Shown: piece by piece, positions 45,455 to 56,516 of the stretch
Layout of the letters: each line of letters starts with the position of its first letter
How positions within the stretch are numbered: position 1 is the stretch's first letter
From: Deinococcus aquatilis DSM 23025
GTDB taxonomy: Bacteria; Deinococcota; Deinococci; Deinococcales; Deinococcaceae
NCBI RefSeq assembly: GCF_000378445.1
Contig: NZ_KB899724.1
Location: forward strand, 1 to 58,388
Length of the DNA: 58,388 bases
Direction of reading: 5' to 3'
Program-made: the position numbers and the translations under genes
Notes under the pieces: model-generated
Told to the model about the DNA's origin: nothing
Seen by the model: only the letters and a program-made list of their open reading frames with translations
Database searches by the model: none

Positions 45455-46287
45455 GCGTGGCCCTCGGTGCGGGGTGCCCCGGCCTCGGCTTTGTTGGCCG
45501 CCTCCGCGTTGGCTAGGGCGTGGTGGTTTTCCAGCAGTCCCATCGCTTTTTCACGCAGGCGCACCATCTTGCCCATCCATTTTTCGTTGTCGCCTGCGCG
45601 GAGTTGTGCGGCGGGCAACGTGGATTCATGGGTGGTGATCAAAAAGCGGTTTTCGCGCAGGGCGGCCAGCGTTTTTTCCACCAATTCATCGGTTGTAATC
45701 GCTGTTTGCTGCAAAATCGGCGCATTCTCGATCATGGGTGTCCAGACCCCTTCCGGGCACAGGGCCGACACGAAAATGCCCTGATTGCGGTAGGTGATGC
45801 CCAGCCACTCGGCAAAAGCCAGCGCTGCATGCTTGGTCACGGCGTAGGGTGCAGAATGCAGTTCGGTCAGCAGGCCCGCCGCCGACGCCGTGTTCAGAAA
45901 GTAGCCCTCGCCCCGTTCCAGATAGTACGGCAACAGTTTGCGGGCGGCCCAGACGTGGCTCATTACGTTCACGCGGTGGATCAGGTCCCAGTGCTTGTCC
46001 AGCGTTTCCGGCCCCGCGCCGATGCCAATTCCGGCATTGGAGCAGAACAGGTCGATTCGGCCCTCTTTGCCCAGCACGTCGTCGATCAGGCGCACGATGT
46101 CGGCTTCCTGGCCCACGTCGGCTTGTACAAAGCGTGCCCCGGCTTCGGCGGCCTTCTGTGCGCCCGCTTCCGCCTTAAGGTCAGAGGCGATCACGGTTGC
46201 GCCTTCCTGCACAAACCGCTGGGTCAGCGCCAATCCGATACCGCTGGCCGCGCCCGTTACCACGATCACTTTATCTTTAAATTCCAT
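45451..46287 (-). CDS. Short-chain dehydrogenase of the hydroxyacyl-CoA operon
   Basis: 278 residues. Cofactor loop TGAASGIGLALT, DLKA after beta-2 (NAD-type), SNAGIGIGAG, catalytic Ser in FLNTASAAGLLT, and YAVTKHA with Tyr and Lys. The C-terminus is longer than usual and charged. It starts two bases after the ACAD stop and overlaps the kinase by four bases, so all three should be made together. Given the neighbours it may reduce a 4-oxoacyl-CoA to 4-hydroxyacyl-CoA or oxidise a 3-hydroxyacyl-CoA, as LvaD-like SDRs do; the step is inferred. Confidence 0.87.
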   Translation of the reverse strand: MEFKDKVIVVTGAASGIGLALTQRFVQEGATVIASDLKAEAGAQKAAEAGARFVQADVGQEADIVRLIDDVLGKEGRIDLFCSNAGIGIGAGPETLDKHWDLIHRVNVMSHVWAARKLLPYYLERGEGYFLNTASAAGLLTELHSAPYAVTKHAALAFAEWLGITYRNQGIFVSALCPEGVWTPMIENAPILQQTAITTDELVEKTLAALRENRFLITTHESTLPAAQLRAGDNEKWMGKMVRLREKAMGLLENHHALANAEAANKAEAGAPRTEGHA

Positions 46288-46289
46288 GT

Positions 46290-47534
46290 TCAGTTCCTCC
46301 CGGCGCGGAGGTCCACGCCCTGACGTTTCAATTCTTCTTTGGCGACTGTTTCGGTATGCACGATGTCGGGGCCATCGGCCAGACGCAGCGTGCGGGCCTG
46401 CGCGTACATGGCGGCCAGCGGGGTGTCCTGACTGACGCCCGCGCCGCCGAAGACCTGAATGGCCCGGTCAATCACGCGCAGAGCCACGTTGGGCGCAACC
46501 ACCTTGATGGCCGCGATCTGCCCCCGCGCTTCCTTGTTGCCCACCGTGTCCATCATGTGCGCGGCGTTCAGGGTCAGCAGGCGGGCCTGATCTATCTCCA
46601 TGCGGCTCTGGGCGATCAGTTCGCGTACGTGCTGGTGGGCGGCCAACGGTTTGCCGAAGGCCACCCGCGCCCCCGCCCGCGCCACCATGAACTCCAGCGC
46701 CCGTTCCGCTTGGCCGATCAGCCTCATGCAGTGGTGAATGCGCCCCGGCCCCAGCCGTCCCTGCGCGATTTCAAAGCCGCGCCCCTCGCCCAGCAGCAGG
46801 TTGGAGGCAGGCACGCGCACATTCTCGAAGGTCATCTCGGCGTGTCCGTGCGGGGCGTCGTCGTAGCCGAACACGGTCAGCATGCGCGTCACCGTCACTC
46901 CGGGGGTATCCATCGGCACCAGAATCATGGATTGCTGAAGGTGTTTGGCCGCGTCCGGGGCCGTCTTGCCCATAAAAATGCTGATCTGACAGCGAGGATC
47001 GCCCGCGCCGCTCGTCCACCATTTGCGCCCGTTGATCACATATTCGTCACCGTCTCTAACGATGCTGCTCTGGATGTTGGTGGCGTCGCTGGAAGCCACC
47101 TCGGGTTCGGTCATGGAGAAGGCCGAGCGGATTTCGCCGTTCAGCAGAGGCCGCAGCCACTTCGCCTGTTGCTCGGGCGTGCCGTAACGGGCCAACACTT
47201 CCATATTTCCGGTGTCGGGCGCGTTGCAGTTGAAGAGTTCGGGTGCCCACCAGACCCGGCCCATGATCTCGCACAGCGGCGCGTATTCCAGATTGCTGAG
47301 GCCGGGGCCGTATTCGCCCTGAGGATCGCTGGCGGGCGGCAAAAACAGGTTCCACAGGCCCGCTGCCCGCGCTTTTGGCTTCAGGTCTTCAATCAGTTGG
47401 ATGTGTTCCCAGCGGTTGCCCTTGTTGACCTGCCGCTCAAATTCGGCCTCGTTGGGATACACATGCTCGGCCATAAACTGCGTCAGGCGTGAGCGAAGGT
47501 CGGTGGTGCGCGGAGAGATGTCGAATACGGTCAT
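46290..47534 (-). CDS. Acyl-CoA dehydrogenase, ACAD11 type
   Basis: 414 residues covering the three ACAD domains. Distinctive ACAD11 blocks are present: [24 protein letters not shown]-like [73 protein letters not shown] and [17 protein letters not shown]. In animals this catalytic part is fused behind the APH-fold kinase encoded here at 44324. ACAD11-type enzymes act on 4-phosphoacyl-CoA, eliminating phosphate in 4-hydroxyacid breakdown. It starts in an ATGA overlap with the thioesterase and is followed after two bases by an SDR. Confidence 0.93.
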   Translation of the reverse strand: MTVFDISPRTTDLRSRLTQFMAEHVYPNEAEFERQVNKGNRWEHIQLIEDLKPKARAAGLWNLFLPPASDPQGEYGPGLSNLEYAPLCEIMGRVWWAPELFNCNAPDTGNMEVLARYGTPEQQAKWLRPLLNGEIRSAFSMTEPEVASSDATNIQSSIVRDGDEYVINGRKWWTSGAGDPRCQISIFMGKTAPDAAKHLQQSMILVPMDTPGVTVTRMLTVFGYDDAPHGHAEMTFENVRVPASNLLLGEGRGFEIAQGRLGPGRIHHCMRLIGQAERALEFMVARAGARVAFGKPLAAHQHVRELIAQSRMEIDQARLLTLNAAHMMDTVGNKEARGQIAAIKVVAPNVALRVIDRAIQVFGGAGVSQDTPLAAMYAQARTLRLADGPDIVHTETVAKEELKRQGVDLRAGRN

Positions 47535-48013
47535 GGGTTCTCCTGTGGTGCGCGGTCTTCGGGAGCGGTGTTGAGGGGTTGTCCAACTGAAGCGATGGTC
47601 GCCAGAGCCGCCGCTACCAGCGTGTCTGTACCGTGTTGGGTGGCGTACACGTCGGCCCGCACCACCACCTGACGCTTTCCGGCACGCAACACTTCACCGC
47701 GTGCCCACAGCGTCTCGCCGCGTGCGGGGGCCAGAAAATTCAGTTTGTATTCGGCAGTCACCACGTCTCCGGCAACGCTGGCAGCGGCCCAGGCGCTCAC
47801 CGTATCGGCCAGATACCCGATGATGGCCCCGTGTGCCTGCCCGTGATGCTGGGTCATGTTGGAGCGCAGGTCGATCTCGATCTCTACCCGGCCTGCCTCA
47901 AAATGCCTCAGGCGGGTGCCCATCCACTGCGTAAACGCGCTGCCTTCCGCCCCACGCTGCATCAGCTCCTGTGCGGCAATTGAGTGGATACCGGAAGGGT
48001 CGGGGGTGGTCAT
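47531..48013 (-). CDS. Hot-dog-fold thioesterase (PaaI-like)
   Basis: 160 residues. The PaaI/4HBT pattern is clear: [27 protein letters not shown] places the HGxxxxxxxD-type helix about residues 55-80, and [40 protein letters not shown] is the following beta-sheet. It would hydrolyse acyl-CoA to acid and CoA, possibly clearing dead-end intermediates. Both its start and its stop overlap neighbours in ATGA junctions, so expression is strictly coupled to the MaoC gene and the ACAD gene. The acyl group is unknown. Confidence 0.87.
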   Translation of the reverse strand: MTTPDPSGIHSIAAQELMQRGAEGSAFTQWMGTRLRHFEAGRVEIEIDLRSNMTQHHGQAHGAIIGYLADTVSAWAAASVAGDVVTAEYKLNFLAPARGETLWARGEVLRAGKRQVVVRADVYATQHGTDTLVAAALATIASVGQPLNTAPEDRAPQENP

Positions 48014-48468
48014 AAATACACCCGGAACACCGATTCCGCCGTTGCAGCGGGCCTCTCCGAGCCTTCCAGTTCAATGGTGTTCAGTACAGTGATCTGGATG
48101 TATCCGGCTCCCGGCTGTGCCTCTTGCAGCACGGCGCGGTTGCGGAGGCGGCTGCCCACAGGTACAGGCGCAATAAAACGCACGCGGTTCAGGCCGTAAT
48201 TGACGGTCATTTGCACGCCCCCAATCTCGGGTGCGCCGCCCCGGTTCATGAATTCTCCGGCCAGCAGAGAAAGTGTCAGAAAGCCGTGCGCGATGGTGGT
48301 TCCGAAAGGGCCAGCAGCAGCTTTTTCAGCGTCCACATGAATAAACTGATGGTCGCCCGTGGCGTCGGCAAAAGCGTTGATGCGCTCCTGCGTGATTTCA
48401 ACCCACTCCGACAGCGCCACTTCCTGCCCGATGTGCTGGGGCAGTTCGGCGGCCTTAAGGGTGGTCAT
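48010..48468 (-). CDS. MaoC-type enoyl-CoA hydratase
   Basis: 152 residues from ATG 48468, which overlaps the stop of the SDR upstream (ATGA). The hydratase-2 motif is ITQERINAFADATGDHQFIHVDAEKAAAGPFGTTIAHGFLTLSL, with the Asp (D38) and His (H43) catalytic pair in ATGDHQFIH. It adds water across a trans-2-enoyl-CoA to give (R)-3-hydroxyacyl-CoA. The next gene in the operon is a hot-dog thioesterase, and the upstream SDR could oxidise the hydroxy product. A longer open frame upstream in this register is inside the SDR gene and is not used. Confidence 0.9.
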   Translation of the reverse strand: MTTLKAAELPQHIGQEVALSEWVEITQERINAFADATGDHQFIHVDAEKAAAGPFGTTIAHGFLTLSLLAGEFMNRGGAPEIGGVQMTVNYGLNRVRFIAPVPVGSRLRNRAVLQEAQPGAGYIQITVLNTIELEGSERPAATAESVFRVYL

Positions 48469-49241
48469 ACGCTGGTGATGCCGCCGTCTACAGCGATGTT
48501 CTGCCCGGTGATATAGGCGCTGGCGTCGCTTGCCAGCAGCAGCGCGAGGCCCTTCAGATCGGCGTCGGTGCCGAGGCGGTGCATGGGCGTGGCGGCCAGA
48601 ATCGCCTGTTCGCCATACGCCAGCGTGCCCTTGGTCATCTTGGTTGGAAAGTAGCCGGGGCAGATCGAATTGACCGTGATGCCGTCTGGGGCGAGTTCGG
48701 CAGCCAGCGTGCGGGTAAAGTTGACCACGCCACCCTTGCTGGTGTTGTAGGCCAGGGTGGGCGTCATGCGGGGGTCGTTGCCCTGCAACCCGGCTACGCT
48801 GGCGATATTGATGATCCGGCCCGCGCCCTGCGGCAGCATGCAGCGCTTCAGCACGCTCTGGGTAATCAGAAACAGGCCATTGAGGTTCACGTTGATGACC
48901 TTCAGCCAGGCGTCCAGCGGATGCTCGACTGTGGACGCGCCCCACGTTGCCCCGGCGTTGTTCACCAGAATATGAATTGGCCCCACCTCGGCCACGATGC
49001 GCTCGACCACGGGGTCGATGGTGTCGAAGGCCCCCAGATCGTTGGCGTATACATGCGCTTCTATGCCCAGCCCAGTCAGGTGGGCTTTGGCTTCGTCCAG
49101 TTCATTTTGCTTGCGGGCCGTCAGCACCACCCGCGCTCCGTATTCGCCCAACGCCTCGGCAATCTGCAACCCGAGGCCACGTGAGCCGCCAGTAATCAGG
49201 GCGGTTTTTCCAGTCAAATCCAGCAGTTCTTTTAGGGCCAT
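48465..49241 (-). CDS. FabG-like short-chain dehydrogenase, first gene of the operon
   Basis: 258 residues from ATG 49241 with GGAGG four bases upstream. Cofactor loop TGGSRGLGLQIAEAL, TARKQ after beta-2 (basic, suggesting NADPH), NNAGATWGA, Ser in INIASVAGLQG, YNTSKGG with Tyr and Lys, and the C-terminus SAYITGQNIAVDGGITSV. It should interconvert 3-oxo and 3-hydroxyacyl-CoA (or gluconate-like substrates). It heads the seven-gene operon 49241-43613, and an operator-like 35-bp sequence lies 57 bases upstream. Confidence 0.88.
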   Translation of the reverse strand: MALKELLDLTGKTALITGGSRGLGLQIAEALGEYGARVVLTARKQNELDEAKAHLTGLGIEAHVYANDLGAFDTIDPVVERIVAEVGPIHILVNNAGATWGASTVEHPLDAWLKVINVNLNGLFLITQSVLKRCMLPQGAGRIINIASVAGLQGNDPRMTPTLAYNTSKGGVVNFTRTLAAELAPDGITVNSICPGYFPTKMTKGTLAYGEQAILAATPMHRLGTDADLKGLALLLASDASAYITGQNIAVDGGITSV

Positions 49242-49297
49242 GTCGCCTCCAGAGGTAGGGTTATTGGATTGAGTTGCCTGTGCAGCATAGCTAGAAA

Positions 49298-49332
49298 TTT
49301 ACGTGCACGTCAATTCTGAACGTCGGCGGATA
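49298..49332. promoter_or_regulatory. TetR-type operator candidate upstream of the ACAD11 operon
   Basis: A 35-base sequence with imperfect dyad symmetry centred at 49315 matches the sequence at 52150-52184 at 27 of 35 positions; both contain the words GCACGTCAATT and AACGT. It lies 57 bases before the first gene of the operon. Similar spacing and symmetry are usual for TetR regulators of acyl-CoA genes. No such regulator is encoded in the window. Confidence 0.55.
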
Positions 49333-49361
49333 TTTTCGGAGGTGCTGAGGGTGATCAAAGT

Positions 49362-49381
49362 TGCTCGTCACGTGACGAGTA
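49362..49381. repeat. Dispersed palindrome, copy 3
   Basis: CTCGTCACGTGACGAG (49364-49379) is perfect, extended by G-U and A-U pairs to 49362-49381. It lies 40 bases after the stop of the alpha/beta hydrolase (minus strand) and before the next operon. Confidence 0.75.
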
Positions 49382-49421
49382 GAATCGGATTTAGGTAAAA
49401 GCGCCGTCTATCACAGCAAAA

Positions 49422-50284
49422 TCAGTGCTTGCTAATGAAGCTCAGCACATCACGGTTGAACTCGCCTACCCGTTCCAGGGTGGGAATGTGGCCCACGCCC
49501 TGATAGGTGATGAATTCTGCGCCCGGAATCTGGGCGGCTAGATGTTGCCCGTTTTCGTAGCGCACCAGGGGGTCGGCGTCGCCGTGCACCACCAAAGTCG
49601 GCACCTTCAACCCAGCCAATTGCCCGGTCACGTCATGGGTGCGCGTGGAGCGGAACTGGCGGGCGTAGCGTTCGGGCGTGAGGGGGCGGTAGGAGGCTCC
49701 AGCGGCGATGGCGTCCAGCGTCTCGGGCTGCGCCGCCACAAAATCGGGGGCCATGATCAGGCTGTATGTTCTTCGGGCGCGTTCGCTGGGGGTCAGGGTA
49801 AAATCAGGCCGCAGGGCTTCCATTCCGGCTGAATCGGGATGGACATGGCCCGCACCCCCCGCCGATGTCGAAACCAGTGTCAGGCTCCGCACCAATTCTG
49901 GGTGACGCACGGCCAGATTCAGGCCCACGAAACCGCCCATGCTGATGCCCACCACATGCGCGGGCGCGGCGTTCACGGCCCGCAGGAAGGCGGCGGCGTC
50001 ATCCGCCTGATCTGCGGTGGAATAGTCGGCGTCTACCGGGTCGCTGTCGCCGGTATCGCGGTGGTCGATGCTGAGGGCGCGGTACGTCTGCCCGAATACC
50101 GGAAGCTGTAAGCGCCAGCCGAGGCGATTGCTGCCCAGTCCGGTCAGAAACAGGACGTTGCCTCGTGGATGTTCGGGGGCGATTTCATCGTAGGCAAGGC
50201 TATGCCCGCCGATGTCCACGCGTTTGGGGGCGGGAATGTGCGGGTGAGTCTGGGCCGTCTCGTTCAAAGCTGCATGATTGGTCA

Positions 50285-50285
<1 letters not shown>
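49422..50285 (-). CDS. Alpha/beta hydrolase
   Basis: 287 residues. The nucleophile elbow is GISMGG with S115, the acid is probably Asp in LVVHGDADPLVRYENG, and the base is His in YQGVGHIPTLE. LFLTGLGSNRLGW forms the oxyanion region. It is similar in type to enol-lactonases and esterases. Its ATG overlaps the stop of the DmdC-like acyl-CoA dehydrogenase by one base (TGATG), so the two are coupled. It could hydrolyse a thioester or lactone in the same route; substrate unknown. Confidence 0.87.
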
Positions 50286-52081
<1,796 letters not shown>

Positions 52082-52149
52082 TGCATTTCACCTCGGAGAA
52101 GAATGGAAGTTGAGTTGATCGTGCGGGTTCAGCGGTAGCATGTCAGGAA

Positions 52150-52184
52150 TGTACGCGCACGTCAATTTTCAACGTACACGGACA
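52150..52184. promoter_or_regulatory. TetR-type operator candidate in the divergent acyl-CoA promoter
   Basis: A 35-base sequence centred on 52167 in which 11 of 17 mirrored positions pair; both ends read TGT and ACA. It lies 69 bases before the acyl-CoA dehydrogenase and 64 bases before the quinone oxidoreductase, symmetric between the two starts. It matches the 49298-49332 site. Confidence 0.6.
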
Positions 52185-52247
52185 CCTTTACGCTAAATTG
52201 AGGGCCAACTGCACCCACCTTTCTCATCATTCCCCGGAGGTTTTGCC

Positions 52248-53270
52248 ATGACTACTCCCCATACCGATGAAGCCAACACCAATGGAGCCAATACTTACCA
52301 AGCCGTGCTTTGCCAGGCGTTCGATGAACCCGAAACCCTGACCGTGCAGGCCCAGCCCATGCCCACCCCCGCCCCCGGAGAAGTCCTGATTGCGGTGCGG
52401 GCTGCGGGCGTCAACTATCCCGATGCACTGATGGTGCAGGGGCTGTATCAGGTGCGCCCGCCGCTGCCCTTTGTGCCGGGGGCTGAGGCTGCGGGCGTCA
52501 TTGAGGCAGTGGGGGAGGGCGTGACCCATCTGGCAGTGGGGCAGCGGGTGGCGGCGTTTACGGGCACCGGGGCCTTTGCCTCGCACCTGATCGCCCCTGC
52601 AACCGCCGTGATGCCGCTTCCAGACGGCATGGAATTCGATGTGGCCGCCTGCCTGCCGCTGGCCTACGGCACGTCCATGCACGCCCTGTCTGACCGGGCC
52701 GCGCTGAAGGCCGGAGAAACCCTGCTGGTGCTGGGCGCGGCGGGTGGTGTGGGCCTCGCGGCGGTGGCGATTGGCAAGGCGATGGGCGCACGGGTGATCG
52801 CGGCGGCAGGCACCGACGAAAAAGTTGCCTTGTGTCTGGAGCACGGGGCCGACGCGGGCATCAACTACACCTCCGGCAACCTGCGCGACGAACTGAAGGC
52901 CCTCACAGACGGCAAAGGCCCTGATGTCATTTTTGACCCGGTGGGCGGCGACTACACCGAAACGGCGTTCCGGTCTATCGGCTGGGGCGGGCGCTTTCTG
53001 GTGGTGGGGTTCGCGGCGGGCGGCGTGCCCAAGCTGCCGCTGAATCTGCCCCTCCTGAAGGGGGCGTCGGTGGTGGGCGTGTTCTGGGGAGAATTTGCCC
53101 GCCGCAACCCGCGTAGCAACGCCGCGAATCTGGCGCGGTTGGCAGGCTGGGTGATGGACGGCACTTTGCGCCCTCTGGTCAGCGCCCGTTATCCCCTGGA
53201 ACGCACGCCGGAAGCCCTCCGCGCCCTGCTGAACCGCGAGGTCGTGGGCAAAGTCGTGGTTACGCCTTGA
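52248..53270 (+). CDS. Zinc-free NADPH:quinone oxidoreductase (QOR family)
   Basis: 340 residues from ATG 52248, with GGAGG seven bases upstream. It is a medium-chain dehydrogenase without zinc ligands: AAGVNYPDALMVQGLY, PGAEAAGVIEAVGEGV, cofactor loop LVLGAAGGVGLAAVAIGKAMGARVIAAA, then AGTDEKVALCLEHGA. It would reduce quinones or enoyl substrates with NADPH. Its position opposite an acyl-CoA dehydrogenase and its shared operator suggest a role in the same acyl-CoA degradation, perhaps as an enoyl reductase. The next gene, a MerR regulator, overlaps its stop. Confidence 0.9.
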   Translation: MTTPHTDEANTNGANTYQAVLCQAFDEPETLTVQAQPMPTPAPGEVLIAVRAAGVNYPDALMVQGLYQVRPPLPFVPGAEAAGVIEAVGEGVTHLAVGQRVAAFTGTGAFASHLIAPATAVMPLPDGMEFDVAACLPLAYGTSMHALSDRAALKAGETLLVLGAAGGVGLAAVAIGKAMGARVIAAAGTDEKVALCLEHGADAGINYTSGNLRDELKALTDGKGPDVIFDPVGGDYTETAFRSIGWGGRFLVVGFAAGGVPKLPLNLPLLKGASVVGVFWGEFARRNPRSNAANLARLAGWVMDGTLRPLVSARYPLERTPEALRALLNREVVGKVVVTP

Positions 53271-53743
53271 CCGAACCCGTCCCTGTGCCCTTTTTTACCA
53301 CTGCCGAGCTGGCCCGCGCTGCCGGAGTCACGCGCCGCACGGTCATGCATTACGCCGAGGTGGGCCTGCTGGCCCCCGATCAGGTCACGGCGTCGGGGCG
53401 GGCACTCTACGGCCCCTACGCCATGCGTCTGCTGCGCGATATTCTGGATTTGCGGGCGTTGGGCGTGCCGCTGGACGAGGTGGCCGATATGGTCAGGCTG
53501 CGCCGCGCCACCCACACCGTCGAGGGCCTGTACCGCCACGACTGGACGCGGGCCGACATCCCCCTTTCCGATGAGCGTTTGCGGGTCGTTCATGCCCGCC
53601 TGCGCGACCTGAACGCCGCCTATGACCGCCAGGCCGAAAACCTCAAGCGCTTTGACCGCTGGCTGACCAAACGTTTTACGGGTGTGGAGGGGTTGGATGC
53701 TGGCCCACCGCCGGAAGATGAAGAGCCGGAACTGGATGTTTAA
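53267..53743 (+). CDS. MerR-family transcriptional regulator
   Basis: 158 residues if started at TTG 53267, whose TTGA overlaps the stop of the quinone oxidoreductase; GTG 53285 is possible. The winged helix-turn-helix reads FFTTAELARAAGVTRRTVMHYAEVGLLAPDQVTASGRALYGPYAMRLLRDILDLRALGVPLDEVADM. A dimerisation helix follows (LSDERLRVVHARLRDLNAAYDRQAENLKRFDRWL), with an acidic tail. There are no cysteines, so it is not a metal or redox SoxR type; an organic effector is likely. Translational coupling suggests it regulates the oxidoreductase. Confidence 0.88.
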   Translation: MTEPVPVPFFTTAELARAAGVTRRTVMHYAEVGLLAPDQVTASGRALYGPYAMRLLRDILDLRALGVPLDEVADMVRLRRATHTVEGLYRHDWTRADIPLSDERLRVVHARLRDLNAAYDRQAENLKRFDRWLTKRFTGVEGLDAGPPPEDEEPELDV

Positions 53744-53760
53744 GACGGGGGTGAGATGGG

Positions 53761-54732
53761 GTGATTAGGATAGAAGACGTGACTGCCTCTGATCCGGCCC
53801 CCACCTCGCCTTTGCTGTTGGACACCCGGCTGACTGAGCGCGTGTGGGGCGGTTCCCGTCTTCAACCGTTGGCCGCCGATGCACCCGAAGCGCCTATTGG
53901 TGAGGCGTGGACGGTGTTTGAAGGAAACCGGATTCAGAACGGCCCTTATGCCGGTCAGACCTTGGGCGATTTGGCGGCCCGCTTTCCCGCGCAGATTCTG
54001 GGTACACATGCCACCGGCACGCGCTTTCCACTCTTGATCAAGCTGCTGGACTGCGCCGACTGGCTGAGTGTGCAGGTGCATCCCAATGATGAGCAGGCAG
54101 CGGAATTGGAAGGCGCGGGTGAACTCGGCAAGACAGAGGCATGGCACATTCTGGAGGCCGACGAAGGCGCGGAATTGATCGCCGGAATTCGGGAAGGCAC
54201 CTCGCCCGAAGAGTTAAAAGAGGCCATCCTGCGCGGCGAGGTGATGGACTATGCCGAACGCTGGCCCGTGCAGGCGGGCGACACGGTGATGATGCCCGCC
54301 GGAACGCTGCACGCGCTGGGGCCGGGGCTGCTGCTGTACGAGGTTCAGCAGACCAGCGATACCACCTACCGCGTCTACGATTGGGGTCGTCCGGCCAGCG
54401 CAGGCCGCGCCCTGCATCTGGAGAAAAGTGCGGCAGTGACCACCACCAACCGCGCCCGCCCCGAGGCTTCACCGCCCGTAGGGGAGGGTCAGAAGCAACT
54501 CCTGACGACCTGTCCCTACTTCGTACTGGAGCGGCTGAGTGGCCCAGCAATGGAAGGCGACACGCGTGGTCAGAGCTTTCACGCCATCACAATCATGGCC
54601 GGAGAGATGACATTGGTGACCGGATCAGAACGGGTCATTCTGGGCGAATTGGAATCGGTGGTTCTTCCGGCGGCGGCGGGTGCGTATAACCTCAGCGGAG
54701 ATTTCCAGGCGCTGCTTTCACGCCTGCCCTGA
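53761..54732 (+). CDS. manA: Mannose-6-phosphate isomerase, class I
   Basis: 323 residues from GTG 53761; GTG 53779 is a second possibility. Class I hallmarks: [27 protein letters not shown] with two zinc ligands, GKTEAWHIL with the Glu ligand, and [33 protein letters not shown] with the His ligand and the conserved VYDW(G/N)R. It interconverts mannose 6-phosphate and fructose 6-phosphate. It follows the MerR gene by 17 bases and may be in the same transcript, though its job is unrelated to acyl-CoA breakdown. Mannose released by the GH38 enzyme at 594 could feed it after phosphorylation. Confidence 0.92.
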   Translation: MIRIEDVTASDPAPTSPLLLDTRLTERVWGGSRLQPLAADAPEAPIGEAWTVFEGNRIQNGPYAGQTLGDLAARFPAQILGTHATGTRFPLLIKLLDCADWLSVQVHPNDEQAAELEGAGELGKTEAWHILEADEGAELIAGIREGTSPEELKEAILRGEVMDYAERWPVQAGDTVMMPAGTLHALGPGLLLYEVQQTSDTTYRVYDWGRPASAGRALHLEKSAAVTTTNRARPEASPPVGEGQKQLLTTCPYFVLERLSGPAMEGDTRGQSFHAITIMAGEMTLVTGSERVILGELESVVLPAAAGAYNLSGDFQALLSRLP

Positions 54733-54759
54733 ACTTTTTCGGGATAATCTTGGTAGAGC

Positions 54760-54791
54760 AAAAGTTGCTCGTCACGTGACGAGCAACTTTT
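54760..54791. repeat. Dispersed palindrome, copy 4 (32 bp, perfect)
   Basis: A perfect 32-bp palindrome with core CTCGTCACGTGACGAG flanked by AAAAGTTG and CAACTTTT, 28 bases after the manA stop. Here the T-runs on both strands make a convincing bidirectional terminator between convergent genes. Confidence 0.85.
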
Positions 54792-54913
54792 CGTGGCTGG
54801 GTATTGCTCGGATGATACGGCATCTGGCCCTGCATACCAGACAAAAAGTGTCTAATGCTTGGAATTTTTAGCCGCGGTCTGTTGGGCTTTCTGGTCCCTT
54901 CTGAATATTGAGA

Positions 54914-55801
54914 TTACAACCAGACCTCCCGGAAATCTTCAGCAAATCGGCGCAGGCTGATCGGAGGGCGTCCCAGCAACTCGGCCACAGTTGTGGTCAC
55001 TTCTCCAGCCAGCCCCAATCTGGCAACCGTGTATTCGGCCAGCATTAATAGCGTGAGTGCCCAGGGTGTGCCCCGCTGGTGTACGACGCGTACAAAATGG
55101 ATGGGCGACGGACTGACGTAGCGGACGCGTCTGCCGAGGGTCACACCGAAAATATCTGCGGCCTCTGTATAGGTCAGCGCCGCGCTCCCCGTGAGGTTGT
55201 AGGCGCGGTCACGGTGGCCTTCCATCAAGGCTTTGGCTCCCACCGCCGCGACGTCGCGCACATCCACGAAGCTGGTGCGGCCCTGTCCGGCAGGCAGGAA
55301 AATCTCGCGCCGTACCCGGATATCGTCCCGGTGGACGCCGCTCAGGTTCTGCATAAAGTAGCTGGCCCGCAGAAACACCCAATCCATGCCCGAGGCTTCC
55401 AGCGCCTGTTCGACCCGGCGGTGCGGCACGATCCGGATGCGTTCTGCGCCCAGAATAGACAGAAAGACGATCTGCTCAATGCCGCGTTCCCTGGCTGCCG
55501 CAATCACGGGCAGCACGTCGCGCTTGACATCGGTGCCGGGGGGCCAGAGTAGGAACATACGCTGCACGCCGTCCAGCGCCCCAAACGTGGAGGCGTCCGA
55601 GGCGTCGAAATGGGCGATCTCAGCTCCTGTGAATGCGCCCGATTCTTTCACCCGCTCCGGTGAACGCACGCCTACCCGTACGTTTGCTCCCGCGACCAGC
55701 AATTGCCGGGCAAGTTCGCCGCCCATGTTGCCAGTTGCGCCCATGATGAACAGCAGGGGCAAGGTAGGCCGGGATTCTGTGTGGCCTTGAGACTCAGTCA
55801 T
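54914..55801 (-). CDS. NmrA-like NAD(P)-binding protein
   Basis: 295 residues from ATG 55801; in-frame ATGs at 55879 and 55963 would add N-terminal tails without folding motifs. The cofactor motif LLFIMGATGNMGGELARQLLVAGANV starts the Rossmann fold; RSPERV provides a basic residue usual for NADP binding. FLSILGAERI and MDWVFLRASYFMQNL are typical of NmrA/HSCARG proteins, which act as redox sensors or as isoflavone-reductase-like enzymes. It lacks the Tyr-x-x-x-Lys dyad of active SDRs in the usual place. It is convergent with manA and divergent from the acetyltransferase at 56079. Role unknown. Confidence 0.83.
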   Translation of the reverse strand: MTESQGHTESRPTLPLLFIMGATGNMGGELARQLLVAGANVRVGVRSPERVKESGAFTGAEIAHFDASDASTFGALDGVQRMFLLWPPGTDVKRDVLPVIAAARERGIEQIVFLSILGAERIRIVPHRRVEQALEASGMDWVFLRASYFMQNLSGVHRDDIRVRREIFLPAGQGRTSFVDVRDVAAVGAKALMEGHRDRAYNLTGSAALTYTEAADIFGVTLGRRVRYVSPSPIHFVRVVHQRGTPWALTLLMLAEYTVARLGLAGEVTTTVAELLGRPPISLRRFAEDFREVWL

Positions 55802-56078
55802 GGATGCAGTGTGGGCGTCGGCACGCTGCCGATCACAGGTCGCTGATGGGAAAAACCAGTCTCTGGCCTCATCATTCATTGGTTCCTGCCGTAGCCTGCT
55901 GAATGAAGTTGCCTGCTTCGTCGTTGCCAGGCAGGAAAACCGAGTTGGAGTCTCTGCCGTCATAACTTTGAAGGCTTACTGTGAATATCCGCAATTTCGT
56001 TCTCGGCACGCCAGATGGGGCGGCAGCCTCCGCCAATGAGCGCATGGAATGTGCTGAGCACAGGTTTTACACTGCTCC

Positions 56079-56507
56079 ATGACTCTCACCGTGCGCCGCC
56101 TGACTACAGGCGATGAGGCCACTGTCTTGGCTGCTGCCCACCTGTTCGACGATCCGCCTGTGCCGGAGGCCGTGGCCGATCTGTTGGCCTCTCCCTCCGA
56201 CCATTTGTTGATGGCTTTCGTGGATGGTCGGCCCGCTGGATTTGCCCTTGCCCACGAACTGCGGCGAACGGATGGTCTTTCCCGCGAGCTGTTTCTGTAC
56301 GAAATCGGAACGGATGAAGCTTTCCAGAGACGTGGAGTTGCGAGGGCATTGATAGACGCCCTCAAAACTCTGGGCCGCACACGCAACAGCCACCTGATGT
56401 TTGTCCTGACCCACAACTCCACGCCCGCAGCCGTCGCGCTGTATGCCGCCACTGGGGGGGTGCGTGAGGGAGAAGATGTGGTGCTGTTCGATTATTCGCT
56501 GGAATGA
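56079..56507 (+). CDS. GNAT-family acetyltransferase
   Basis: 142 residues. VRRLTTGDEATVLAAAHLFDDPPVPEAVADLL is followed by the acetyl-CoA-binding region LFLYEIGTDEAFQRRGVARALIDAL, where QRRGVA is the pyrophosphate loop. The layout (FDDPP, ELFLYEI) resembles AAC(3)-I-like GNATs, but so do many chromosomal proteins of unknown substrate, so no resistance is claimed. The last bases are nine from the convergent RpiR gene. Confidence 0.85.
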   Translation: MTLTVRRLTTGDEATVLAAAHLFDDPPVPEAVADLLASPSDHLLMAFVDGRPAGFALAHELRRTDGLSRELFLYEIGTDEAFQRRGVARALIDALKTLGRTRNSHLMFVLTHNSTPAAVALYAATGGVREGEDVVLFDYSLE

Positions 56508-56516
56508 CTGGGCAGG

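Noticed and set aside
56079..56507. Aminoglycoside-resistance acetyltransferase
   Set aside because: The layout is AAC(3)-I-like, but this is shared by many GNATs of other function and there is no mobile or resistance context.
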